Shown here one piece after another: positions 49,532-59,599 of a stretch of DNA of 64,000 nt (position 1 is the first letter of the stretch; each line of letters starts with the position of its first letter). The position numbers were made by a program, and so were the translations under genes. This DNA comes from Collinsella sp. AF33-16. Its GTDB lineage: Bacteria; Actinomycetota; Coriobacteriia; Coriobacteriales; Coriobacteriaceae. The notes under the pieces are model-generated. The model was not told the DNA's origin. It searched no databases and worked only from the letters and a program-made list of their open reading frames with translations. The stretch covers positions 62,001-126,000 of the forward strand of contig NZ_QRQC01000003.1 in assembly GCF_003475325.1 (NCBI RefSeq). The letters are read 5' to 3'.

Positions 49532-51529
49532 CTATTGCAGGTCCAGCTGGTCCAGGTATTCCTTGCCGTGCTCGGAGATATGGCGCTTGCGGCCCGCCTC
49601 GTCGTTGCCCAGCAACAGGTTGAACATGGTTTCCATCTTGGTGACGTCCTCGGGCTCCACCTTGATCAGACGGCGCGTCTCGGGGTTCATGGTGGTGAGC
49701 CACATCATGTCCGGATCGTTCTCACCAAGACCCTTGGAGCGGTTGATGGAGCACTTCTGGTCGCCGATCTCCTTGAGGATGCCGTTCTTCTCGAGCTCGG
49801 TGTAGGCAAAGTAGGTCTTCTCTTTGCAGTTGATCTCGTAGAGCGGCGACTCGGCGATATACACGTAGCCCTCGTCGATAAGTGTGGGCACCAGGCGGTA
49901 GAGCATGGTGAGCACGAGCGTGCGGATGTGGTAGCCGTCGACGTCGGCATCCGTACAGATGATGACCTTGTTCCAGTTGAGGTTGTCCAGGTCAAAGGCA
50001 CCGAGGTTCTTGATGCGCTTGTCCTTAATCTCCACGCCGCAGCCCAGCACGCGCATAAGGTCCATGATGATGTCGGACTTAAAGATGCGCGGATAGTCCT
50101 CCTTCAGGCAATTGAGGATCTTGCCGCGGACGGGCATAACACCCTGGAACTCGGCATCGCGCGAGGTGCGAATGGCGCCTGCTGCCGAGTCGCCCTCTAC
50201 GATGTAGATCTCACGACGGTTCTTGTCCTTGGAGCGGCAATCGATGAACTTTTGCACGCGGTTGGCCATGTCGGTCTTTTGCTGCAGGTTGGTCTTGATG
50301 CTCTGACGCGTCTTCTCGGCGTTCTCGCGCGAGCGCTTGTTGATGAGCACCTGCTCCATGATCTTGTTGGCGGCGTCTTTGTTCTCGATCAGGTAGGTCG
50401 AGAGGCGCTCCTTAAAGAATGCCGTCATAGCCTGCTGGATAAAGCGGTTATTGATGGCCTTCTTGGTCTGGTTTTCGTAGGACGTCTGGGTGGAGAAACA
50501 GTTGGTCACCAACACCAGACAGTCCTGGACGTCTTGCCACTTAATGCCGCTCTCGTTTTTGTTGTACTTGCCCTGGCTCTTGATGTAGGCATCGATGGCG
50601 CTGGTCAGGGCGCTGCGGGCCGCCTTCTCCGGCGAGCCACCGTTCTCGAGCCATGATGAGTTGTGGTAGTACTCCTGCATTGTGAGGGTGCGCGAGAAGC
50701 ACATGCACGCGGTGATCTTTACGTTGTAGTCGGGCAGGTCCTCGCGGTCGCGACCGCGACGGTCGGCCTCGATGAAGAAGGGCTCGGTGAGGTAGTCGGC
50801 ACCGACCTTCTCGAGCACGTAGTCCTCGATGCCCTTGGGGTAGCAGAAGTCCTCTTCGGAAAACTCGCCATCGTCGCCTTCGATGCGCAGGCGGAAGGTC
50901 ACGTTGGCGTTGACCACGGCCTGGCGGCGCATGGTCTCGCGATACCAGTCGTGGGGAATGCTGATCGAGGTAAAGACCTCAAGATCGGGGCGCCACTTGA
51001 TGGTGGTGCCGGTGCGGTCCTCGTCGCTGGGCTCAATCTCAAGCGCTTTCTTTTTGGCGCCGACGACCTTGCCCTTCTTAAAGTGCAGGGAGTACTTGTT
51101 GCCGTCACGCCAAACCGTGACGTCCATGTATTCGGAGGCGTACTGGGTCGCGCAGGAGCCCAGGCCGTTGGTGCCGAGCGAGAAGTCGTAGTCGCCACCC
51201 TGGTTGTTGTTATACTTGCCGCCGGCGTAGAGCTCGCAGAAGACGAGCTCCCAGTTAAAGCGCTTCTCGGAAGGGTTCCAGTCGAGCGGGCAGCCACGGC
51301 CGTTATCCTCTACCTGAATGGAGCCATCGCGAAAGGCGGTGAGGGTGATGAGCTTGCCGTAGCCCTGGCGTGCTTCGTCAACGGCGTTGGACAGGATCTC
51401 GAAGGCGGCATGCGCGCAACCATCGAGTCCGTCCGAGCCAAAGATGACGGCGGGGCGCAGGCGTACGCGCTCCTCGTCCTTGAGCTGGCGGATACTGTCG
51501 TTACCATAGTTTGCGGTGTTTTTTGCCAT
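49532..51529 (-). CDS. parE: DNA topoisomerase IV-type subunit B
   Basis: A 665-residue ATPase subunit. The GHKL ATP site has FEILSNAVDEARQGYG, QVEDNGRGCPLDWNP and GGDYDFSLGTNGLGSC. The transducer has the usual QTK-like region, and the TOPRIM domain has IVEGDSAAGAIRTSRDAEFQ, PVRGKILNCLKE and CTDADVDGYHIRTLVLT. It ends GKEYLDQLDLQ like GyrB/ParE proteins. It is upstream of parC in the same orientation, a standard parE-parC order. Since the gene pair differs from typical GyrAB, it is probably the second topoisomerase of the cell. Confidence 0.88.
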   Translation of the reverse strand: MAKNTANYGNDSIRQLKDEERVRLRPAVIFGSDGLDGCAHAAFEILSNAVDEARQGYGKLITLTAFRDGSIQVEDNGRGCPLDWNPSEKRFNWELVFCELYAGGKYNNNQGGDYDFSLGTNGLGSCATQYASEYMDVTVWRDGNKYSLHFKKGKVVGAKKKALEIEPSDEDRTGTTIKWRPDLEVFTSISIPHDWYRETMRRQAVVNANVTFRLRIEGDDGEFSEEDFCYPKGIEDYVLEKVGADYLTEPFFIEADRRGRDREDLPDYNVKITACMCFSRTLTMQEYYHNSSWLENGGSPEKAARSALTSAIDAYIKSQGKYNKNESGIKWQDVQDCLVLVTNCFSTQTSYENQTKKAINNRFIQQAMTAFFKERLSTYLIENKDAANKIMEQVLINKRSRENAEKTRQSIKTNLQQKTDMANRVQKFIDCRSKDKNRREIYIVEGDSAAGAIRTSRDAEFQGVMPVRGKILNCLKEDYPRIFKSDIIMDLMRVLGCGVEIKDKRIKNLGAFDLDNLNWNKVIICTDADVDGYHIRTLVLTMLYRLVPTLIDEGYVYIAESPLYEINCKEKTYFAYTELEKNGILKEIGDQKCSINRSKGLGENDPDMMWLTTMNPETRRLIKVEPEDVTKMETMFNLLLGNDEAGRKRHISEHGKEYLDQLDLQ

Positions 51530-51717
51530 ACTCGCTCTCTCGGTGCTCCTTTGCTGCGTTTAAGTCATATAGATAGTCAAGGTAGCATAGCCCAGGCCAT
51601 GGGCGATTCCACCTAACACGAAATCCATCGAACGCGCGTTCGTTATCGGTATGGAAACTGACGGCTTATCAAATGATAGAATTGCCGCCACAAATGTTTT
51701 TATTAAGGGGACTCACA

Positions 51718-52278
51718 GTGACCGAGAAAGAGAAGATGGAGCGCGGGGAGTGGCATGATGCCAACTTTGAGGAGGAACTCCTGGCAAAACGGGCGAGGGC
51801 AGAGGCGCTCTGCTATGACTTCAATATGGGAAAACCCGGAAGCGACGCGCAGCTTGACGCCCTAAAAACCTTGCTCGATACCGATTTTCCGGCGGGGCTG
51901 ACGGTCCTTTCGCCTGCCTACTTTGACTACGGGGACAAGACAACCTTTGGCGACGGCTGCTTTGTGAACCATGGCTGCTACTTTATGGACGGTGGTTCTA
52001 TTACCTTTGGTGACAACGTGTTTATTGGGCCGTTTTGCGGCTTCTACACCGCTTCGCATCCCCTTGGGGCAAAAGAGCGCAACTTGGGTCTCGAGAGGGC
52101 TCTGCCCATTGTTGTTGGCGATAACTGCTGGTTTGGCGCGAACGTGTCCGTGCTCCAGGGGGTTACCATCGGCAGCGGCTGCGTTATCGCTGCGGGAAGT
52201 GTTGTGACGGAAGACCTTCCGGACAACGTGATGGCGGCAGGCGTTCCCGCGGTCGTCAAGAAGATCATCGAACAATAA
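51718..52278 (+). CDS. Sugar O-acetyltransferase (maltose/galactoside type)
   Basis: A 186-residue left-handed beta-helix acetyltransferase of the LacA/Maa group. GTG 51718 starts TEKEKMERGEWHDANFEEEL, following AAGGGG. N-terminal helices precede the hexapeptide repeats FGDGCFVNHGCYFMDGGSIT, FGDNVFIGPFCGFYTASHPL with the catalytic histidine, and VGDNCWFGANVSVLQGVTIG. The enzyme transfers acetyl from acetyl-CoA to sugars and is thought to detoxify excess sugar. It stands alone between parE and a weak small ORF. Confidence 0.92.
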   Translation: MTEKEKMERGEWHDANFEEELLAKRARAEALCYDFNMGKPGSDAQLDALKTLLDTDFPAGLTVLSPAYFDYGDKTTFGDGCFVNHGCYFMDGGSITFGDNVFIGPFCGFYTASHPLGAKERNLGLERALPIVVGDNCWFGANVSVLQGVTIGSGCVIAAGSVVTEDLPDNVMAAGVPAVVKKIIEQ

Positions 52279-52452
52279 CGGAGCTATTAAACGATGGGGC
52301 ACGCATGGTTCCGACAAATCCGGTTATTGGCGTGCGCGTTGGCCATGCCGCGGGCATCGATTATGAGTAGCCATGTGCGAGAGCCCCGAATACTTCGCTG
52401 GCGTTGGTCATCTTTGAGATCTCGGCGCTGAGATAGGACGGTACTTCGCTTT

Positions 52453-52632
52453 CTAGGCAGGCGCCTTGAGCGTCTTCTTAATACGGGCGAGTTCACGCTC
52501 CCTGCCGAAGTCCCACTTACTCGGGTCCTTCCGACTCGGTTCTGCCCGAGTAAGATTGAAAAGCGAATCGAAATTGCATGTTCCTATGGCGATGACGAAC
52601 ATGATTTCCATAATGACAGATATAGTTGACAT
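52453..52632 (-). CDS. Possible small membrane protein
   Basis: A 59-residue frame starting MSTISVIMEIMFVIAIGTCN has one hydrophobic segment and a basic, protein-like tail (SRKDPSKWDFGRERELARIK). No good ribosome-binding site is seen. It is divergent from the XRE regulator at 52703. Apart from this candidate, 52279-52702 holds no supported gene. Confidence 0.3.
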   Translation of the reverse strand: MSTISVIMEIMFVIAIGTCNFDSLFNLTRAEPSRKDPSKWDFGRERELARIKKTLKAPA

Positions 52633-52702
52633 CTTCTGATGGATGCAATATATTTCTGTCATGTTGCAACGGATATCTGTCCATTACCACGAAAGGAACT
52701 CC

Positions 52703-52933
52703 ATGCCGGGCAAAAAGAACCTCCGCATGAAGGCGGCGCGTGCGGTGGCCGGCCTTTCGCAAGCCGACTTAGCCCAAGCCGTGGGCGTTACGCGCCAGAC
52801 CATCGGCCTGATCGAGGCGGGCGGCTACAACCCCACGCTCAATTTGTGCGTGGCAATCTGTAAAGCGCTACGCGTTACGTTGAACGACTTATTTTGGGAA
52901 GACGAAAACGACGTCGACCCTGACGCTCTTTAG
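52703..52933 (+). CDS. XRE-family HTH regulator
   Basis: A 76-residue single-domain regulator: MKAARAVAGLSQADLAQAVG, VTRQTIGLIEAGGYNPTLNL, CVAICKALRVTLNDLFWEDE. GAAAGGAA precedes the ATG at 52703, which is preferred to the earlier in-frame ATG. This subgroup usually controls an adjacent membrane protein gene, and one follows nine bases later. An AT-rich promoter region with TTGACATC lies about 80 bases upstream. Confidence 0.9.
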   Translation: MPGKKNLRMKAARAVAGLSQADLAQAVGVTRQTIGLIEAGGYNPTLNLCVAICKALRVTLNDLFWEDENDVDPDAL

Positions 52934-52942
52934 GAGTTCGCT

Positions 52943-53527
52943 ATGAAATTTGAAGATTTAAAACTCGTGCAAAAGTGGCGTGAATATGCCGGCCCAAAGG
53001 ATGAGCGCCTGGAGGCTGAGAGCGCGAAGATCTACAAGATTGGTTTCGTGCTGCTTTCGTTTGGCATGTTGATGATCTTTTTCTACCGGTTTATAGCTCG
53101 ACAGGTTGCGTGGGTTCACAGCGACGCCAGTGAAATGCCGCATGGCTTTGCAACGCCGTTCGAGGCAGCCATGTATTTGTGGCTCGTTCTCGTGATGTTG
53201 ATTTGCGCAGGACTGCAAACGCGGAAGGGCTATGTCGATACCAATCGTTTTGGGCAAACCGAGCATCTTCCTGTTGGATATTTCCTGCTTGTCAGCGGTC
53301 TTAGCGGCGCCGCGTTCGCGCTTGTTATTGCCGCAATGCGCTGTATCGCTGAGGCGCAGATCGTACCGCTCGAAAGCGTCTTTTGGTTGGCGAACCTGGC
53401 CACGGGCGTGTTCTGCGGTGCGACGATTTTCGCGGCCACGTTTGCTGGCCTGTGCGCAACGTTTTTCACGGCGAAAAGACGCCGTGCCAAGCTCGAGGCA
53501 GAACTCGACTCCTCTGACGACATCTAA
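52943..53527 (+). CDS. Four-helix membrane protein paired with XRE regulator
   Basis: A 194-residue integral membrane protein. Hydrophobic segments lie at about residues 32-52, 77-95, 110-132 and 150-178, and charged tails sit at both ends (AKRRRAKLEAELDSSDD). It is probably cotranslated with the XRE gene. Similar XRE/membrane pairs are widespread in gut Actinobacteria and Firmicutes (DUF3169 or DUF6773-like); the function is unknown. Confidence 0.8.
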   Translation: MKFEDLKLVQKWREYAGPKDERLEAESAKIYKIGFVLLSFGMLMIFFYRFIARQVAWVHSDASEMPHGFATPFEAAMYLWLVLVMLICAGLQTRKGYVDTNRFGQTEHLPVGYFLLVSGLSGAAFALVIAAMRCIAEAQIVPLESVFWLANLATGVFCGATIFAATFAGLCATFFTAKRRRAKLEAELDSSDDI

Positions 53528-53623
53528 TAATGTGCGGGACAACGCAGTCAAGCGGGACGACCTGATGTTCAACTCGGGGCTGTCCGCGATCGAGTTCGAC
53601 GGACTGGAATAGACGAGAAAGTA

Positions 53624-53657
53624 AGCGCCCCTCGGCAAACCAGTGCCGAGGGGCGCT
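53624..53657. terminator. Bidirectional terminator
   Basis: AGCGCCCCTCGGC at 53624-53636 pairs with GCCGAGGGGCGCT at 53645-53657, followed by CGCAGTTTTG. It serves the convergent membrane gene and the pseudogene at 53685. Confidence 0.75.
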
Positions 53658-53684
53658 CGCAGTTTTGTTCAGATGCGAGTTTGT

Positions 53685-54873
53685 CTAGATGCAGAAGGCA
53701 GGCCTAACACCGACAAATGGCTCGCCGTCATGGATACTGTAAGAGTAGGGTTGGGACTTCGACTCGCAGGCCGCTGCCTCACCATCCCCATTGGAGTCGG
53801 TGCACCTAAAGCAGGGATTTAGCATGTCGTCAGCCTCTTTTCCTCCGAAGCAATCGCCATAATCTGACCAAGACCGGAGCTACCAACCGCCCCCGTCTTG
53901 CGAGTCATATGTTCCGAGGATACGATTTGGAGTGTCTGCCGTTACTCCGGCGTCGTTGAATAGCTGGTATTGAGAGCCTTCTTGCAACAGATATGTCCAG
54001 TTCGACATCAAGTAATCGCTGAGGGGGGCGAGCTCGACAAAGCTTGGAACCCACAGCTTATCCGAGGTCGTTATAGTCGTTGAGGTCGTCGTTAGGTCGG
54101 GATCGTCATTGAGCTCTGCGCCGATGCCACCGCCGTAGTAGGAATCGATCGTAAATGACACCCAAGGCATCACTGCGTCAGCCTTGTCCACGGAGACAAT
54201 CTGCTCGCGCAGGTCCGAAGGGAGCTCGTTCGAGAAAGAGTCGCTGAGCCAAGAGCGCAAGGAGGCATTCTCCCAACTTATGTTGGCAGAGCCGTCGTCC
54301 TGAATCTTCTGGAATAGGTTATCGAGGTCGGCCCTCTCGAACATGTTTTTCTTGGCGATGTCATCGGCGAAGATGAACGTGATGCCCGCCTTGCCGGAGC
54401 CGTCGGACTTGTCGTCATGGTTGAATCCCATGATCATAACCTTGGTCTGTGTTCCGTCGGAGAGCGTGACGTCCTTGGTCTGGGTTCCGTCGAGCTTTCC
54501 GTCCGCCGTGCAGAGGTGGTACTTCTTGGCGATTTCTATGGCGCCGTTCTGGTCACCCTTTTTGGAGATAAGCTTGGAAATCTGGGCGATTTCTTCCCAT
54601 GAATAGTCATTGAGGCAGCTTTTGACCTGTGGCCCCTTGGGCAACAGAACGACCACGGCAATAGCCATGATTACGACCGCCGCAACGATGCCGCCGATGA
54701 CGGCTGGCTTGGGCACCTTATTTTTAGGCTTGCCAGCGGGCTTAGCGCCTGGCGTGCCAGATGCCGTTACGGGTCCTGGCGTTGCCCACCCCCTGAGCGG
54801 GGAGCGGCTTTCCGCAACCGAAGCAGAACTTTGCCTCGTCGGGGTTTCTGACCCCGCAGTTGGGACAGAACAT
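53685..54873 (-). pseudogene. Zinc-ribbon/DUF6273 membrane protein, frameshifted and with amber stop
   Basis: The start at 54873 gives [20 protein letters not shown], a zinc ribbon, in one frame; after a run of five G the reading of the remaining protein ([20 protein letters not shown], a membrane helix AVIGGIVAAVVIMAIAVVVL, then the DUF6273 domain) lies in another frame. Removing one G would restore it. A second lesion, TAG at 53880-53882, interrupts the C-terminus; the same frame then continues LRSWSDYGDCFGGKEADDML to SIHDGEPFVGVRPAFCI, the normal DUF6273 end. The gene is thus doubly broken, unless the strain decodes around the G tract. Confidence 0.8.
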
Positions 54874-55079
54874 CTTGTTCTCCCTTCGTCTGGTTTTTCC
54901 TGACGGGCCGATCTTATCGCTTGGAGTACCAATGTTGTTGCGCAACATCTCCGAGTTGATACACTTTTCGGCTGATGTTCGCTCTCAGCCTCGGTGCATC
55001 GCGAAGCCCAAGCGTATGCCGTGAGTTTTCCGATCTCGATAGCGTCCAGACAATGGAGCCAGAGTGCGTTATTCGGAAG

Positions 55080-58000
55080 TTAGTGCGGCGCATCCGACTC
55101 GGCTCCATCATCGTTACGCTCGAGCGCCGTGCGGCGGGCACTGTAGGCGACGAGGCCGGCGCCTGCCGCGGCGAGTGCTGCAGCGGCTGCCGTAAGGGGA
55201 GCGTTGACATCGCCCGTGCCCGCAAGCGCACCCGCTTTTCCGGAGCGCTTGTTATTGCCGTTGTCCTTGCCACTGCCGGAGCTGCTTCCGCCGGAGCCGC
55301 CGCCCTCGTCAGTACCGCCGCCGCTCGAGCCACCATCGCCGTCTGCTGTCATCGGGGCGTCGTGAAGTCCTGTCGTATCCGCGCTGTCGCATACGCCGAC
55401 CTGAACTTCTGAGCGCTCGCATGCCGCGTCGGGTACATGAAGCTCGTGCAGTACGGCGTCCAGCGTCGAGTTTGCACCCGGTCGAATTTCCTCGAGCGTT
55501 ACGGGATCGAGTGCCACCAGATTACGTGCCTTCGCATACAGCGTGACGCGTTTGCCCACTTCGTCGCCCCAACTCTCGGGGATGGCGAAGCTCATGCGGA
55601 ACTGTGCCGTGCAACCCGGTGCCAGCACGGCGTTGCCGTTGTCGGCTACCAGCGGGTGCGTTGCAAAACGTGTGCCCAGCGTCTCGAGTGCGTACTTCAC
55701 GTGTGCCATGTCGTTGGCCGAAGCGTCCTCGGCAAGCTCTGGATCGTAGATCGAAGCCATGCGTGCGTTCGCGCCGAATCCGATGGATGCGCTGGAGAAC
55801 GGCTGGCTGGAGCCCTCTCGATACAGATCGATCGTGCCGGCGGTCAGCAAGGTGTTGCCGTCGTTTCGCACCGTGACCATGAAGGATTCGCCTGCTGCTC
55901 CGGGCACCACTGCGCCCGAGGTGGCGACCGCCCCTGTCGGAGTGGCACACGCCACCAAGGGCACTTCGATGCCGTGTAGCTCTGCCTCGCTCTTCTCCGC
56001 GCTCACAATGTGCGTGGCGAGCGCGGAGAGCATGCCTCCCGACGTCAAAAATGTCGTTATCTGATCGATGGGATGGTCCAGCTCGCACATCACGAACGGC
56101 TCCGTGAACAGATCGCCTGCCAAGGTGCTGGCGAAGATGCGGAAGTGCTTGCCCATCACTGCTACCGGGTTGCCTTCTTCGTCGTAGGTTTGCCCCACCT
56201 TGCCATCGGTGTTCTCTACATAGAGCGCGCACCTGCCGTTGTTGCTTATGCTAAACGATGCCGGGCCACAGCCTGCGGCACCCACGGGCTGCGTTGCAAA
56301 TGCCGATGCGCCTCGCGTCCAAGTAATATGCTGCAGCTGCTCGTTGACGGTGGCCAAAAAGCCCGAATGTTGTGGCCACGGCACCGCATGGGGCACCGTG
56401 GCGTCTGGTGGCATAACGCCCCAGCCCGCAATGGACTGGCCGATCACGGCGTACGATGCGCAGCCGCAACCGTCTGCGGTCTCGTACGCAACGGGCACCA
56501 CCATTTTGCCGTTGATATTCTCGGGCCCGCTCAGCTCGATACTCGACGGTGCCTGCGGAAAGCGAAGAACTTGGCGGAACGTCAGGCTGTCGCCCGAAAC
56601 GTCCGACCATAGGGTGAAGCACTCCAGCGCAACCTCGGCCTCGCTGCCGAGCGCCTTCTCTGCGGTGGTTCCGCGGCGGTGGAGGTAGGCACCCGACAGG
56701 CGTCCGTCGACCAGCGTCTTGCCTACCGTGATGCGCGGGCACTGCAGGCAATGGTAGCCATCCTCCTGCAGGCGGCCGCGCGAGATGCTGCGCCACGACG
56801 TGTGCGATATCACTCGAACTCCGTCGTTGCTTATGCGCAGGCGCACAACGGACAGTATGCCGGATGTGCTCGCCGTATCGAAAAGGGTGTTGTCGCCGGC
56901 GGGGCGCTCGCCCGAGACCAGCAGCACGTAGGCGTCCTGGTTTCCTCTTCCGTCCGTATATTCCACCACGTCGAAGTCGTAATCGAATATGCCGTCGCGC
57001 TCCACGTCGCCCTCGCCAAACCCAAGGGGAAAGTCCACGGGCGTGGGAGCGGACCACGTGCCGTTTGCCTTTGTGTGCACCACCAGGCGCGAGCGGCCAT
57101 TGTCGCCGTAGCGCACCGAGGCGATACGGAACAGGCATTCTACGCCGGCAATCATCGTTAGCTTCATGTGGGCTTCGCTGAGCACGCCGGAAAACAGCAC
57201 GTTGTCGCTCGAGGGTTTTATGCCGCCACGCTCGTCCTCCGACACGCCGGCAGAATTGGCGTTGGGGTCCGCAACGGCGTTCGTCGCCTGCCCGATATAG
57301 GTGTACTTATACATTGGCGCGGCGTTTTCGTCGTTCTCTATCAGTGCATGGACGAAATGCTCGATCTGTCCCGTGTCGTCGCTTTCTGCATCCGCCTCGA
57401 GCTCAATGCGCGTGACCGCTTGATCCCAATCGCGCACGACAGGCGCGGCGTTTACGGCAGTGGCCTTAACCTCGGCGCGTGCGAGCAGCTCGGCGTTAGT
57501 GACGATGGTGGCCGATGCGATAAATTGCGGCACACCACCTGTCTCGGCGTTGCCGGGCGTGCCGAAGCAGGCATCCAACGTATAAGGCGTATTTCCACCC
57601 AATGCCAGCTCAGAGCGCTGGAGCACATACTGATCGCCATTGTTCACCGACAAATTCCACGAATCGAGGAGTGTGGGCCACGATCCCGACCAAGCTTTGG
57701 TGGTCCACTTGAACATGACGAACTGGAGTATCACATCGACATCGACGTCCGCACCTACGCGCAGTCGCGGAAGCTGGTGTCCATCCGCCTTCTCGTACCC
57801 AATGAACAACGTGAGGGACGCGGCGCCGCGCACGGCAGACGAGGCGACGCCTGCAACGCCGGCGCCAAAAGTGACGGCAAGCCCGATCTGGATGGTGAAC
57901 GAGCCCGACGTGTTTGACCAATCGAGCGAAATGTTTTTAAAAAACGCCGCGCCGCTACCGTGCGTGTGGGCGCCCACCGCGAGCGCCAGTTTTGCCAGCA

Positions 58001-59444
58001 CCCAGGGGTTGACGTTTAGGAAAAACGGCACCGGTCCCAAGGTGAACTGTTCGGTCCAGTTGAGGTCGGTTCTTACCTGGAAGAGGGCCTTAATATTGCC
58101 GTATGCGGGGTCGTTGTTGTCACCCCAGGTTTTGCCCACCCAATCGTAGGCGAGCGAGCCGTACAGCTGTGTGGCGATATCCATTGTGAACAGCAGCGTG
58201 CAATGGTGGCGAAGGAGCTTGGTGTTTCTTGGGTCGGTGCCCGAACCGGCACTCATGCTCTTGTACTGATTCCACTTCCCCTCCATCTCGTCGAGGTAGC
58301 GGTTTGCCTGCTTGGCACCCGACTCGCGCGGTGATTTCTTCCAGTATTCCGGATCAGGATTGCCCGAATCGTTCATATAGCTGGCTGGTTTGTATCCTCC
58401 GCCAAACAGCACGTATCCAGCAAACGAGAAATCGAAGAGGATCGGAAATGTGGGTATCCAGCACGTGAACTTATTGCCGCCGATGCCGGGAAACGCCGCG
58501 GGGAAATCAAACGGAGTGATCTCTTGGTCCATGGTGGTGGGAATGATGGTGGTCGAGCCCGATTCCGCCTTTGCGGCCGGCGCGGTGACAACGGCCATAG
58601 GGGATGAAAGCGTGTAGGTTTTGCCCTGATAGTCGAGGACAAAGCGCAGTTTGCACCCTTCTTCCAGAAGGCCCGATGCCGCGTCGAGAAACATGTCTTC
58701 GAGTGTGAACGTCGCCAGATTATCCGCGCCCGATGCGCTGGCCTTGATCTGACCGATCTGCGTGACGGTTTCGGGTGAGCTGCCCGCGGCAGACGTCACT
58801 TTGTTGATGCGCAGCGTTGCCTGTCCGCCCTGTGGCAGATGTGCCTGAACGGTAAAGGCGTGCGTATCGGGCTGCTCGTTTGCCGTGTCGTCTTTCGGCA
58901 ATGCCATAAACGTGGCTTCAGCGTACTGGATGTCCCATTCGTCGAATGTGAGCTGGCGGAAGTACGGCTCGCCGTCGGAAAGCGGACGCGTGGGCGCGGT
59001 TATGGCAGTGCCGCCCTGAATGCGCGCAAGGGGAATCTCGACATCACGGTAGCCCGCCATACTAATGGAGATGCCGCCGTTAAAGTCGTACGCGTCAAGG
59101 AGCGTTGCCTCGTCCACGTAGCCTTCCGAAAGCGGCGCGACCTCAAAGATGGCTGTGCCTTCGTCGTCGGTCGTGGCGGTGAGCTGCTTGCCTGCGGCAT
59201 AGCGTGATGTGAGCGTGACCTGGGCACCTGCGATGGGCGCATTCTTGTTGGCGACGTCGACCACGACCACACCAAACATGGTGCGCGAGAGAACGAGCAC
59301 CTTAAAGGGACCTTCTTCGTCGGCATAGGCCGCGGTGGGCGCGAACGGCAGCAGGAAGGCATTTTCGCTTCCCGGCATGCGAGGCAACATAATGCTCGCT
59401 AGCGAGGACGCTCCGGCAACAAGTAACGAACGGCGATCAAGCAT
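55080..59444 (-). CDS. Large surface protein with Tat-like signal and LAGTG anchor
   Basis: A 1454-residue exported protein. The start at 59444 gives MLDRRSLLVAGASSLASIML, a twin-arginine-like signal, with GGGAG upstream. Residues 45-140 look like a carboxypeptidase-regulatory beta domain (VDVANKNAPIAGAQVTLTSR). The middle is a long mixed beta region with no family I recognise (NVNPWVLAKLALAVGAHTHG, VRYGDNGRSRLVVHTKANG). A Ser/Gly/Asp linker leads to GALAGTGD, a membrane helix and a basic tail, a variant of the LPxTG sortase signal. The gene lies downstream of a LuxR regulator. Probably an adhesin or glycan-binding protein; the ligand is unknown. Confidence 0.85.
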   Translation of the reverse strand: MLDRRSLLVAGASSLASIMLPRMPGSENAFLLPFAPTAAYADEEGPFKVLVLSRTMFGVVVVDVANKNAPIAGAQVTLTSRYAAGKQLTATTDDEGTAIFEVAPLSEGYVDEATLLDAYDFNGGISISMAGYRDVEIPLARIQGGTAITAPTRPLSDGEPYFRQLTFDEWDIQYAEATFMALPKDDTANEQPDTHAFTVQAHLPQGGQATLRINKVTSAAGSSPETVTQIGQIKASASGADNLATFTLEDMFLDAASGLLEEGCKLRFVLDYQGKTYTLSSPMAVVTAPAAKAESGSTTIIPTTMDQEITPFDFPAAFPGIGGNKFTCWIPTFPILFDFSFAGYVLFGGGYKPASYMNDSGNPDPEYWKKSPRESGAKQANRYLDEMEGKWNQYKSMSAGSGTDPRNTKLLRHHCTLLFTMDIATQLYGSLAYDWVGKTWGDNNDPAYGNIKALFQVRTDLNWTEQFTLGPVPFFLNVNPWVLAKLALAVGAHTHGSGAAFFKNISLDWSNTSGSFTIQIGLAVTFGAGVAGVASSAVRGAASLTLFIGYEKADGHQLPRLRVGADVDVDVILQFVMFKWTTKAWSGSWPTLLDSWNLSVNNGDQYVLQRSELALGGNTPYTLDACFGTPGNAETGGVPQFIASATIVTNAELLARAEVKATAVNAAPVVRDWDQAVTRIELEADAESDDTGQIEHFVHALIENDENAAPMYKYTYIGQATNAVADPNANSAGVSEDERGGIKPSSDNVLFSGVLSEAHMKLTMIAGVECLFRIASVRYGDNGRSRLVVHTKANGTWSAPTPVDFPLGFGEGDVERDGIFDYDFDVVEYTDGRGNQDAYVLLVSGERPAGDNTLFDTASTSGILSVVRLRISNDGVRVISHTSWRSISRGRLQEDGYHCLQCPRITVGKTLVDGRLSGAYLHRRGTTAEKALGSEAEVALECFTLWSDVSGDSLTFRQVLRFPQAPSSIELSGPENINGKMVVPVAYETADGCGCASYAVIGQSIAGWGVMPPDATVPHAVPWPQHSGFLATVNEQLQHITWTRGASAFATQPVGAAGCGPASFSISNNGRCALYVENTDGKVGQTYDEEGNPVAVMGKHFRIFASTLAGDLFTEPFVMCELDHPIDQITTFLTSGGMLSALATHIVSAEKSEAELHGIEVPLVACATPTGAVATSGAVVPGAAGESFMVTVRNDGNTLLTAGTIDLYREGSSQPFSSASIGFGANARMASIYDPELAEDASANDMAHVKYALETLGTRFATHPLVADNGNAVLAPGCTAQFRMSFAIPESWGDEVGKRVTLYAKARNLVALDPVTLEEIRPGANSTLDAVLHELHVPDAACERSEVQVGVCDSADTTGLHDAPMTADGDGGSSGGGTDEGGGSGGSSSGSGKDNGNNKRSGKAGALAGTGDVNAPLTAAAAALAAAGAGLVAYSARRTALERNDDGAESDAPH

Positions 59445-59599
59445 CTTGGACTCCCATCCCGCAAATATCGGTGGAAATAATCCAATTTTGCGAGAAGGCG
59501 CTTCGTGGCGGTAGTGCCGTTCGATGGCCAAAATGTCCAAATTGATCGAGCGAAGCGCCGGGTTCCGGAACGCGTTCGATGCGCTTGGCGGCCCGGTCG

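Noticed and set aside
47231..50656. A 1141-codon plus-strand open frame
   Set aside because: It is the complement of parC and parE, whose family motifs are unmistakable on the minus strand. GC-rich coding DNA often leaves such long antisense frames.
53528..53612. A 27-codon tail (NAVKRDDLMFNSGLSAIEFD) after the membrane gene
   Set aside because: Protein-like but without start or recognisable family; too short to annotate as a gene fragment.
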